In this document: piece after piece, positions 1 through 5,783 of the stretch
Numbering within the stretch: position 1 is the stretch's first letter
Layout: each line of letters starts with the position of its first letter
Source of the DNA: CALEUX01 sp964521525
Lineage (GTDB): Bacteria > Bacteroidota > Bacteroidia > Bacteroidales > Marinilabiliaceae
NCBI GenBank assembly: GCA_964521525.1
Contig: CAZFTD010000183.1
Location: 1 to 6,463, forward strand
Length of the DNA: 6,463 nucleotides
Direction of reading: 5' to 3'
Position numbers and translations under genes: made by a program
Notes under the pieces: model-generated
The model's input: the letters and a program-made list of their open reading frames with translations, nothing else
Database searches by the model: none
What the model was told of the DNA's origin: nothing

Positions 1-1
1 A

Positions 2-769
2 ATCATCATTTTACATGGTTTGTACGGTGCTTCTGACAACTGGATGACCATTGCTGCCAGTCTTTCTGAAAAATTCAGGGTTATTTTACCAGATCAGCGT
101 AACCATGGCCGCAGCCCTCACCACGAAAACCATAGGTACGAGGCTCTGTCTGGCGATGTTTATGAACTGATTCAATCGATGGGATTGCAGAAAGTGATTC
201 TGATTGGTCACTCCATGGGAGGGAAAACCGCCATGCATCTGGCTTTAAAATACCCTGAACTCATCGGTCATTTGGTGGTTATTGATATTGCACCAAAAGA
301 TTATGGTGCTTTTGCCAATTATGCTGAAATTACTAATAAGCACGATTTAATTATTGATGCCATGCTGTCGGTTAATCCTTCGCAATGGGCTAACCGAACA
401 GAAATCGATAATGAATTAAAGAAAAACCTGCCTAACAAGGGACTCCGGCAATTCCTGATGAAAAACATCCGGCGTTCATCTACCGGTCAGTATCAATGGC
501 AGTTAAACCTTGAAGCCCTGCGGAGTAATCTCCCTGAAATTATGGATGGATTTTCGAACCTGATTCCGGGGCAAACTCTTTCAATACCTCAAATTCCTAC
601 TCTTTTTATAAAGGGCGAATTGTCGCCTTACATTATGGACGAAGATTCTTTGATTATCAGTCGTTTTTTCCCGAAAGCACAAACTGTTACCATACCGGCT
701 GCCGGCCATTGGCTTCACGCCGAGCAACCAGAGTTGCTTATTAAAACATTGCTGTACTTTCTCGACTAA
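2..769 (+). CDS. Alpha/beta hydrolase, YbfF/ABHD11-like esterase (5' partial)
   Basis: This is the C-terminal bulk of a serine hydrolase whose start lies left of the window. The frame is open from base 2 (Ile-Ile-Ile-Leu-His-Gly), so the TTG at 20 is an internal Leu codon and not a start. The visible part shows the alpha/beta-hydrolase core in order: the oxyanion HG motif at the edge, PDQRNHGRS after strand 4, the nucleophile elbow GHSMGG (Ser codon 212-214, about visible residue 71), VVIDIAP (Asp about 95) and AAGHWLHAEQPE (His about 236). The usual acid position after strand 7 reads KGELSPYI. This SPY form is typical of YbfF/ABHD11-type enzymes, where the Asp of the IDIAP motif is a candidate acid. 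The family contains small acyl-ester and thioester hydrolases, probably cytoplasmic; no substrate can be read from the sequence. About 255 residues are visible, so only a short N-terminus is missing. It converges on the exonuclease gene. Confidence 0.88.
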   Translation: MIILHGLYGASDNWMTIAASLSEKFRVILPDQRNHGRSPHHENHRYEALSGDVYELIQSMGLQKVILIGHSMGGKTAMHLALKYPELIGHLVVIDIAPKDYGAFANYAEITNKHDLIIDAMLSVNPSQWANRTEIDNELKKNLPNKGLRQFLMKNIRRSSTGQYQWQLNLEALRSNLPEIMDGFSNLIPGQTLSIPQIPTLFIKGELSPYIMDEDSLIISRFFPKAQTVTIPAAGHWLHAEQPELLIKTLLYFLD

Positions 770-804
770 ATTAATCAGGCTCTGATAAAATTAGCCTGAT
801 TAAT
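770..804. terminator. Perfect 12-bp inverted repeat at a convergent gene junction, possible bidirectional terminator
   Basis: The arms ATTAATCAGGCT (770-781) and AGCCTGATTAAT (793-804) are exact reverse complements around an 11-base loop. The left arm starts one base after the hydrolase stop codon. The rest lies inside the last codons and stop of the exonuclease gene, so both transcripts could end in the same hairpin. Neither side has a T-tract, so this is not a textbook intrinsic terminator. It may act with Rho, or as a stable 3' end protecting both mRNAs. Confidence 0.5.
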
Positions 805-1491
805 GAGCGGTTCGCCTTTTAAGCGTAAAAACAATTGTGCAGTTGCAAAAACGTCTTTCTCGCAATAAACAGCAATTCTTTCCAAATCCTTTTCTTTATA
901 ATAAACCGTTGCCACCTGATTTCCGTCAATATCATCCTTGGGCGATGGAATTCCCATAATGGTGGTTAATAAAGCCAAAGAAGTATAGTGCTTGTAATCG
1001 CCAAATTTCCACAAATCCAATGTATCTAAAAACTTTACTTCCCATGGCTTTTTACCTGCAATATCTAAAACCGGTGGCAGTGGAACGCCATTAATTAACA
1101 TGCGACGTGCAATGTAAGGTATATCAAACTCCTTGATGTTATGTCCGCAAAGTTGATTTTTTGGTTCGCTGCAAAAACCGGTTAGTATTTTACCAAAATC
1201 TTCGAGCAACAATTTTTCATCATCGCCCATAAACGATTTTACTTTAAAAAAACGTTCACCATTCCTGTTAAAAATTAGCCCGGCCGAAATACAGATAATT
1301 TTTCCAAATTCAGCATAAATACCTGCCCTTTCATAAACCTGCTCAGGAGTTTGATCGTCTTTGCGGAAATAGGCCGATTTTTTATCCCAAAATAATTGCA
1401 TTTCGGGGTTTAACGCTTCAAAAGTTTCCACCTGAGGTACTGTTTCAATATCGAGAAACATTATATTTTCGGGAGCGAATTGTTCGAGCAT
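775..1491 (-). CDS. PolB-like 3'-5' exonuclease, DEDDy type
   Basis: This 238-residue protein is a single RNase H-fold exonuclease domain resembling the family described as a predicted 3'-5' exonuclease related to the PolB proofreading domain (DNA_pol_B_exo2). The three metal-binding motifs are visible: Exo I DIET (Asp14, Glu16), Exo II GHNIKEFD (116-123, Asp123) and Exo III Y-x3-D (Tyr209 to Asp213), which makes it DEDDy. It has no polymerase domain and no signal peptide, so a stand-alone cytoplasmic nuclease trimming single-stranded 3' ends of DNA or RNA is likely; the biological substrate is unknown. The family is frequent as a stand-alone protein in Bacteroidota (recalled). It starts 10 bases after the udk stop codon on the same strand, so it is probably co-transcribed as the second gene. 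No Shine-Dalgarno is seen before the ATG, which is normal for this phylum. Its last codons form part of an inverted repeat shared with the converging hydrolase. Confidence 0.85.
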   Translation of the reverse strand: MLEQFAPENIMFLDIETVPQVETFEALNPEMQLFWDKKSAYFRKDDQTPEQVYERAGIYAEFGKIICISAGLIFNRNGERFFKVKSFMGDDEKLLLEDFGKILTGFCSEPKNQLCGHNIKEFDIPYIARRMLINGVPLPPVLDIAGKKPWEVKFLDTLDLWKFGDYKHYTSLALLTTIMGIPSPKDDIDGNQVATVYYKEKDLERIAVYCEKDVFATAQLFLRLKGEPLINQANFIRA

Positions 1492-1501
1492 CAGATTTCA
1501 A

Positions 1502-2119
1502 TTAAGATTGGTGACTTAAAATGCGCAAAATATATTGTGTAAGCAAATCAATGGCAACATGATTGTTTCCTCCCTGTGGTACAATGAGGTCGGCATACCG
1601 CTTGGTGGGTTCAATAAACTGAAGGTGCATGGGCTTCACTGTCTCTTCGTAACGATTGAGCACTTTTTCAACTGTACGGCCACGCTCAGCAATATCGCGC
1701 TGTATTACCCGCATCAACCGATCGTCGGGCTCTGCATCTACAAAAACTTTTAAATCCATTAGCCGGCGGAGACCGGCATGGCCCAAAATCAAAATCCCTT
1801 CCACAATTACCACTTTGCGAGGCTCAACCCGAATGGTTTCCTCCATACGGGTGCAGGTAAGATAAGAGTAAACAGGTTGTTCAATAGCCTTGCCTTTTTT
1901 CAGCAACTGCAAATGGTTTACCAGTAAATCAAATTCAATGGAATCGGGGTGGTCGAAGTTGATTTTTTGTCGCTCTTCCAGGGGCAAATGAACATTATCG
2001 CGATAATATGAGTCCTGCGGCAATATTGCAATTTCATCGCACGGCAGTTGCTCCATTATTTTACGCACCACGGTTGTTTTTCCTGAACCGGTTCCTCCGG
2101 CTATACCAATTACCAACAT
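1502..2119 (-). CDS. udk: Uridine kinase
   Basis: The enzyme phosphorylates uridine, and often cytidine, to the 5'-monophosphate in the cytoplasm (pyrimidine salvage). The 205 residues match the usual family length. Visible motifs are the P-loop GGTGSGKTT (8-16), the QDSYYRD segment with the probable catalytic Asp36, NFDHPDS (54-60), a nucleoside-site segment YSYLTCTR (84-91), EGIL (107-110), the lid FVDAEPDDRLMRVIQRD with RDIAERGRT (about 126-149), and the C-terminal PMHLQFIEPTKRYADLIVP. The 84-91 segment differs from the YDF-x2-H-x-R form of the human/E. coli type: Ser replaces Asp and Cys replaces His. I recall this variant from other Bacteroidota udk proteins, so it looks lineage-specific and not degenerate. 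It is the first gene of a pair with the exonuclease 10 bases downstream. A weak promoter-like word TAAATTTA (2136-2143, minus strand; phylum -7 consensus TAnnTTTG) lies 16 bases before the ATG, and a MITE-like element begins about 54 bases upstream. Confidence 0.93.
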   Translation of the reverse strand: MLVIGIAGGTGSGKTTVVRKIMEQLPCDEIAILPQDSYYRDNVHLPLEERQKINFDHPDSIEFDLLVNHLQLLKKGKAIEQPVYSYLTCTRMEETIRVEPRKVVIVEGILILGHAGLRRLMDLKVFVDAEPDDRLMRVIQRDIAERGRTVEKVLNRYEETVKPMHLQFIEPTKRYADLIVPQGGNNHVAIDLLTQYILRILSHQS

Positions 2120-2173
2120 AAATCAACTTTTTTCTTAAATTTACATCCTGATGGATTCATCGTAATTAAAGAT

Positions 2174-2339
2174 TCAATGTCGTTTAGTTAAGGAAATTTA
2201 TTGCTACTCATTCTACCCCCTAACCCCCTGAAGGGGAAATTTCCAGGGCATCTTGTAAAGTCCCCTTTCGAAGCAAAGCGGAGTCCCGAGCATCGGGAAG
2301 GGGATTTAGGGGTAAAAGAGCTTAACTAAACGACATTGA
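2174..2339. mobile_element. MITE-like element: 166 bp, 19-bp perfect TIRs, 8-bp target duplication
   Basis: The terminal repeats TCAATGTCGTTTAGTTAAG (2174-2192) and CTTAACTAAACGACATTGA (2321-2339) are exact reverse complements. Immediately outside both is the same 8-mer TTAAAGAT (2166-2173 and 2340-2347), as expected of a target-site duplication. The similarity continues inward after a 14-base offset on the left: CTCATTCTACCCCCTAA (2207-2223) resembles the reverse complement of the right subterminal part. The core holds C/G-run hairpins (CCCC-TGAA-GGGG at 2226-2237, CCCGA-GCA-TCGGG at 2284-2296) and an AAGGGGATTTAGGGGT block of the kind repeated between genes in many Bacteroidota genomes. No coding capacity is present, so any movement would depend on a transposase supplied elsewhere. 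An 8-bp duplication fits several IS families and does not identify one. It sits in the divergent region between udk and the Dabb gene. Confidence 0.8.
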
Positions 2340-2383
2340 TTAAAGATTTAAAACAAGTTTCAAATTAACAAATATTTCAGACA

Positions 2384-2683
2384 ATGATAAAACATGTAGT
2401 GCTTTTTAAATTTAAAAGCGATTTGCAGGAAGCGGAAAAAGCTGAGAAACTCTTATCAATAAAAGCTTCGCTCGAACATCTTAGAAATAGTATTGATGAA
2501 TTGATGTTTATAGAAGTGGGTATCAACAGCAATCCTTCTGAAGCTTACGATTTGGCTCTGATTTCGGAGTTTCAGGCCTGGGATGACTTAAAAGCCTACG
2601 TTGTTCATCCCGAACATCAGAAGGTTGGTGCTGTTATTCGTCAGATTCTTGACCAAAGGGCTTGTGTGGATTATGAATTTTAG
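2384..2683 (+). CDS. Dabb (stress-responsive A/B-barrel) domain protein
   Basis: This 99-residue protein consists of one Dabb domain, a ferredoxin-like alpha/beta barrel that usually dimerises. Family hallmarks are the first strand MIKHVVLFKF (1-10), a helix rich in Glu/Lys/Ala (about 14-37), the second strand MFIEVGIN (41-48), the strand YDLALISEF (55-63) and the signature AYVVHPEHQKV (71-81) with its conserved HP-x-H. Homologues range from plant stress proteins to polyketide cyclases and small bacterial proteins of unknown role, so no reaction can be assigned. It has no signal peptide or membrane segment. The gene appears monocistronic: it diverges from udk and converges on the EF-G paralogue. 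Only 36 bases separate the right target duplication of the MITE-like element (ending 2347) from the ATG, so the element must abut or interrupt its promoter region. No good promoter word or Shine-Dalgarno is visible in those 36 bases. Confidence 0.87.
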   Translation: MIKHVVLFKFKSDLQEAEKAEKLLSIKASLEHLRNSIDELMFIEVGINSNPSEAYDLALISEFQAWDDLKAYVVHPEHQKVGAVIRQILDQRACVDYEF

Positions 2684-2788
2684 GGGAACATTAAAATTAC
2701 GAACACCGGCGGGATTAAAAATTTATGCATCATACGTAAATTTAGGTTAGTTTAAGCATCAAAAAATTACGAAATCCCTTTGTTTGGG

Positions 2789-2824
2789 TAAAAAAATAAG
2801 ACGCCCCTTTTGAGAGCGTCTTAT
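2789..2824 (-). terminator. Intrinsic terminator of the EF-G paralogue gene
   Basis: ATAAGACGC (2796-2804) pairs perfectly with GCGTCTTAT (2816-2824) around an 11-base loop. On the minus strand the stem is followed directly by a run of T (complement of the A-run at 2790-2796), giving a standard Rho-independent terminator about 20 bases after the EF-G stop codon. On the plus strand no T-run follows, so it is oriented for the minus-strand gene. Through the stem alone it may also slow transcription arriving from the Dabb gene. Confidence 0.85.
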
Positions 2825-2844
2825 AATTATGAAAAAGAATTGAA

Positions 2845-5001
2845 TTATTCTTCTTTTTGTTCGGCCTCGTAGGCAGCCAACAATTGCTCCTGTACTTCCG
2901 GTGGAACTTTATCGTATTTTGAAAAGCTCATGGTATAGAAGGCACGGCCTCCGGTAATAGAGCTCAGCGATGTTGAATATTTATTCATCTCTTTAAGAGG
3001 CACCTTAGCTTTTATCACCTCAAAACCTTTTTCACTGCTCATTCCCTCAATCATGGCTCTACGTCCCTGTAAGTCGCTCATTACATCACCCATTCTGTCG
3101 GATGGTACACGAACTTCGACATCGTAAATAGGCTCAAGGATTTTTGGTCCGGCATCCTTAAAAGCAGCCCTAAAGGCGTTACGTCCGGCCAGTTTAAAGG
3201 ATATTTCATTGGAGTCAACCGGGTGCATCTTACCATCATAAATAAACACCCTGATATCTCTTGCGTAAGATCCTGTAAGAGGACCTTCTTCCATCTTTTC
3301 CATAATACCTTTTAATATGGCAGGTAAAAAGCGGCTATCAATGGCCCCACCTACTATGCAGTTACAGAAAATAAGCTTCCCTCCCCAAGGCAGGTTTACT
3401 TCTTCGGTATCGCGAAGATTAACTTTATACTCCTGCCCATTAAATTTAAAAACTGACGGTGCAGGCATATCTTCATAATAAGGCTCAATAATCATGTGAA
3501 CCTCACCAAATTGGCCGGCACCTCCTGATTGCTTTTTATGTCGATAGTCAGCGCGGGCTGCTTTGGTAATGGTTTCACGGTATGGAATTCGTGGATTCAG
3601 AAATTCGATGTTAAGTTTTTCAAGATTTTCAATGCGCCATTTCATGGTGTTCAGGTGGAACTCCCCCTGTCCGTGTACAATAACTTGTTTCAATTCCTTG
3701 GAGTATTCTACAATGATTGTAGGATCTTCTTCGTGATATCGGTTAAGAATTTCGCCCAGCTTTTCTTCATCACCCTCGTTAACAGCTTTTATAGCTGTAC
3801 GGAATTTAGGATTTGGATATTTAATGGGTTCAAACAAGTACTCACAACCTTTAATATTTAATGTATGATTGGTTTTTGTTTCTTTCAGTTTAACAGTGGC
3901 ACCAATATCACCAGCAACCAGTTCGGTAACCTTATGGCGATTGCTTCCGGCTACACAATAAAGCTGGCTTAATCGTTCCTTGGCGTCACGGTTTACATTT
4001 ATCAGGTCCATCCCCTCGGTAACCTTCCCTGACATCACTTTAAAATAACTCACCTCTCCCAGGTGAGCCTCAATGCTTGTTTTAAAAACAAAAATTGAAG
4101 CAGGACCGTTCACATCAGGATTAACTTCTACGCCCTTTTCTGTTTTAGGTTTAGGCATCTCAGACACAAAAGGAACTATGTTGCCAAGGAATTCCATAAA
4201 CCGGCGCACACCCATATCTTTAAGAGCAGAACAGCAAAAAATGGGAAATAGATCGCGAGCCTTTAATCCGGCTTTAATACCCTGACGCATTTCATCCTCG
4301 TTAAGGGAACCTTTTTCGAAGAATAACTCCATCAGGTTTTCATCGTTTTCAGCAGCAGCTTCCACAAGGGCATTGTGTAACTCATCGGCTTTATCTTTTT
4401 CATTGGCAGGTATTTCCAGAACCTGTGGTTCACCACCATTGGGCCCCCACTGGTACATTTTCATTTTTAATACGTCAATTACGGCGTTGAATGAAGGACC
4501 AACCACAATTGGATACTGAACGACTATAGCCTTATGTCCAAATGTTTCATGAATACTTTCAACAGTGCTTTCGTAATTGGCTTTTTCGTGATCTAACTGA
4601 TTGATAAGGAAAATAACAGGCTTATGGTACTTTTCGGTATATCTGAATAAGTTTTCGGTACCTACTTCAACACCTTGTGTTGAATTTAGTAACATAATGG
4701 CTGTATCGGTAACATTGAGCGAAGTAATGGCGCCATTTATAAAATCATCAGAACCGGGAGCGTCAATAATGTTCAATTTTTTGCCAAGCCATTCGGTAAA
4801 AAGAACTGATGAAAAAACCGAGTAGCCGTATTCATGTTCTACCCGGTTATAATCTGAAACAGTATTTTTACTGGCAACATCGCCTCGGCGACTGATGACC
4901 CCACCCTCGTAAAGCATAGCTTCGGCAAGGGTGGTTTTACCCGAGCCGCTACTACCAAGGAGCGAGATATTTTTTATCTGATCTGCTTGATATACTTTCA
5001 T
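2845..5001 (-). CDS. fusA2: Elongation factor G paralogue (EF-G2/FusA2 type) with altered GTPase motifs
   Basis: This 718-residue protein has the full EF-G layout: G domain (about 1-285), domain II (about 300-390), III (about 395-470), IV (about 475-605), V (about 610-695) and an acidic tail. The P-loop is GSSGSGKTT (16-24). Switch I reads EYGYSVFS, with Ser61 where EF-G has Thr. The switch II motif is DAPGSDDF (80-87), placing Ser84 where translational GTPases carry the catalytic His. G4 is NQLD (134-137) in place of NKxD, and G5 is CSAL (257-260). The domain IV tip is conserved: KMHPVDSNE (591-599) aligns His593 with E. coli His583, needed for translocation. So it should still bind the ribosome and translocate while hydrolysing GTP poorly or not at all. 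From memory, Bacteroides thetaiotaomicron EF-G2 is such a GTPase-deficient paralogue, induced by carbon starvation and important for gut colonisation; orthology here is inferred. No tRNA, ribosomal protein or tuf gene is adjacent, unlike canonical fusA. A TetQ-type ribosomal protection protein is less likely given length and motifs. Confidence 0.85.
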   Translation of the reverse strand: MKVYQADQIKNISLLGSSGSGKTTLAEAMLYEGGVISRRGDVASKNTVSDYNRVEHEYGYSVFSSVLFTEWLGKKLNIIDAPGSDDFINGAITSLNVTDTAIMLLNSTQGVEVGTENLFRYTEKYHKPVIFLINQLDHEKANYESTVESIHETFGHKAIVVQYPIVVGPSFNAVIDVLKMKMYQWGPNGGEPQVLEIPANEKDKADELHNALVEAAAENDENLMELFFEKGSLNEDEMRQGIKAGLKARDLFPIFCCSALKDMGVRRFMEFLGNIVPFVSEMPKPKTEKGVEVNPDVNGPASIFVFKTSIEAHLGEVSYFKVMSGKVTEGMDLINVNRDAKERLSQLYCVAGSNRHKVTELVAGDIGATVKLKETKTNHTLNIKGCEYLFEPIKYPNPKFRTAIKAVNEGDEEKLGEILNRYHEEDPTIIVEYSKELKQVIVHGQGEFHLNTMKWRIENLEKLNIEFLNPRIPYRETITKAARADYRHKKQSGGAGQFGEVHMIIEPYYEDMPAPSVFKFNGQEYKVNLRDTEEVNLPWGGKLIFCNCIVGGAIDSRFLPAILKGIMEKMEEGPLTGSYARDIRVFIYDGKMHPVDSNEISFKLAGRNAFRAAFKDAGPKILEPIYDVEVRVPSDRMGDVMSDLQGRRAMIEGMSSEKGFEVIKAKVPLKEMNKYSTSLSSITGGRAFYTMSFSKYDKVPPEVQEQLLAAYEAEQKEE

Positions 5002-5100
5002 AGCATAAAATTAAAAGGTTAATAAAAATAATTAAAAAGGATTAAAAGGGTACGACCGTAAAATTAATAATATTTAGGAAAGATTCAAGAAACAAAGACT

Positions 5101-5121
5101 TAAAGTTGAACAGTAACTTTA
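5101..5121. promoter_or_regulatory. Candidate operator or hairpin dyad in the EF-G2/DUF190 divergent region
   Basis: TAAAGTT (5101-5107) and AACTTTA (5115-5121) are exact reverse complements separated by seven bases. The dyad lies 99 bases upstream of the EF-G paralogue start and 137 bases upstream of the DUF190 start, a plausible place for a dimeric regulator. On the plus strand it is followed by CA and seven T, so a weak, AT-rich intrinsic terminator is the alternative. The arms are short in an AT-rich region, so chance is possible. Confidence 0.3.
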
Positions 5122-5210
5122 CATTTTTTTAACATCATAATTTGCCAATAAATAAAAAACTCTTTTTGCAATAATTAAAAATGTTTGTGCTTGTTGGTTG
5201 AAATTGTAAA

Positions 5211-5237
5211 AACCTTTTGCTAAATTGAGAAAAGGTT
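5211..5237 (+). promoter_or_regulatory. Leader hairpin upstream of the DUF190 gene
   Basis: AACCTTTT (5211-5218) pairs exactly with AAAAGGTT (5230-5237) around an 11-base loop, ending 21 bases before the DUF190 start codon. If transcription starts upstream of it, it would form a hairpin in the 5' leader. It does not match the fluoride (crcB) riboswitch pattern, which I looked for because DUF190 genes often travel with crcB. Its role is unknown, and an operator for a dimeric protein is equally possible. Confidence 0.3.
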
Positions 5238-5258
5238 ACCAACTAATCCTTAATCGCT

Positions 5259-5624
5259 ATGAACTTATCAGGGAAAGCAGTTAAATTAAAAATAATTATA
5301 GGCGAAAATGACAATGTTTACCAACGACCGCTTTACGAAGCCATCGTTTTTGCAGCTAAAAAATATAAAATATCTGGCGCAACTGTTACCAGAGGCATCA
5401 TGAATTATGGCTCCAACAGTCTGTATCAAAGCATCAAAGTATTTGCCCTGGCAGCCGATCTACCCATAATAATTGAAATGGTTGACAAACAGGAAAGACT
5501 TACCGACTTTGCCGCAATTGTAAGCCGTTTAATTGAAAAAGCTGGTGGCGGCGGGCTTATAACCCTCGAAGATGTGGAGGTGCTTCATTATGGTACTACA
5601 GCCACTCCAAACGAAGCCAATTAG
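5259..5624 (+). CDS. DUF190 (PII-like) family protein
   Basis: This 121-residue protein is a single DUF190 domain, which adopts a PII-like ferredoxin fold. Recognisable parts are the opening strand VKLKIIIGENDN (8-19), the helix RPLYEAIVFAAKKYKISGATVTRG (23-46) with the typical GATVxRG signature, MNYGSNS (48-54), LPIIIEMVDKQERL (68-81) and the C-terminal GGGLITLEDVEVLHY (97-111). PII-like proteins bind small effectors and partner proteins; no ligand is established for this family as far as I recall. DUF190 genes are often fused to or next to crcB fluoride exporters, but no crcB is in the window on either side. An in-frame TAA at 5244-5246 precedes the ATG, which makes 5259 the first usable start. 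No Shine-Dalgarno is evident. The gene diverges from the EF-G paralogue across 257 bases and converges on the histidine kinase gene. Confidence 0.88.
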   Translation: MNLSGKAVKLKIIIGENDNVYQRPLYEAIVFAAKKYKISGATVTRGIMNYGSNSLYQSIKVFALAADLPIIIEMVDKQERLTDFAAIVSRLIEKAGGGGLITLEDVEVLHYGTTATPNEAN

Positions 5625-5690
5625 TTGATTGAATAACAAACACATGATTGATACAGGCGACTTAAAACGCTCTGAAGAAATTGGGTGTAT

Positions 5691-5764
5691 GTATCCAACT
5701 ATCTGAGGCTGTTCAAATTTTGGATACTTATAATAATATGTTACAATAAATTAATGTTGTAACA
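5691..5764. repeat. Two small inverted repeats between convergent genes, possible weak terminators
   Basis: The first pair is GTATCCAA (5691-5698) with TTGGATAC (5720-5727), loop 21. The second is TGTTACAA (5739-5746) with TTGTAACA (5757-5764), loop 10, ending 20 bases before the histidine kinase stop codon. Both have exact 8-base arms and lie in the 159-base convergent gap between the DUF190 gene and the kinase. Neither is followed by a clear T-run, so terminator activity is only a guess. The rest of the gap (5625-5690) shows nothing I can name. Confidence 0.3.
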
Positions 5765-5783
5765 ATGGGTTACGAAGTCATCT

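Noticed and set aside
20..22. TTG as a possible start of the hydrolase gene
   Set aside because: The frame is open upstream and encodes Ile-Ile-Ile-Leu-His-Gly, the expected oxyanion strand and HG motif, so the gene is cut by the window edge.
1535..1865. Two open frames on the plus strand opposite udk
   Set aside because: They lie wholly inside the udk gene on the other strand, overlap one another, and have no recognisable domain.
2136..2143. TAAATTTA as the -7 promoter element of udk
   Set aside because: It differs from TAnnTTTG at the final base, and no TTTG lies at the expected upstream distance, so it is mentioned in the udk entry only and not annotated as a promoter.
2693..2773. 11-bp direct repeat AAAATTACGAA at 2693-2703 and 2763-2773
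   Set aside because: Short, AT-rich and without any element-like structure between the copies, so most likely coincidence.
3529..4825. Three open frames on the plus strand opposite the EF-G paralogue
   Set aside because: They are antisense shadows of a full-length, well-conserved gene and show no domain features.
5002..5258. Fluoride (crcB) riboswitch upstream of the DUF190 gene
   Set aside because: No GGNGAUGG-type core or pseudoknot partner could be found; only a simple 8-bp hairpin is present.
5644..5706. 20-codon open frame in the DUF190/kinase gap
   Set aside because: Too short, with no ribosome-binding site, no recognisable motif and no conservation evidence; chance is sufficient.
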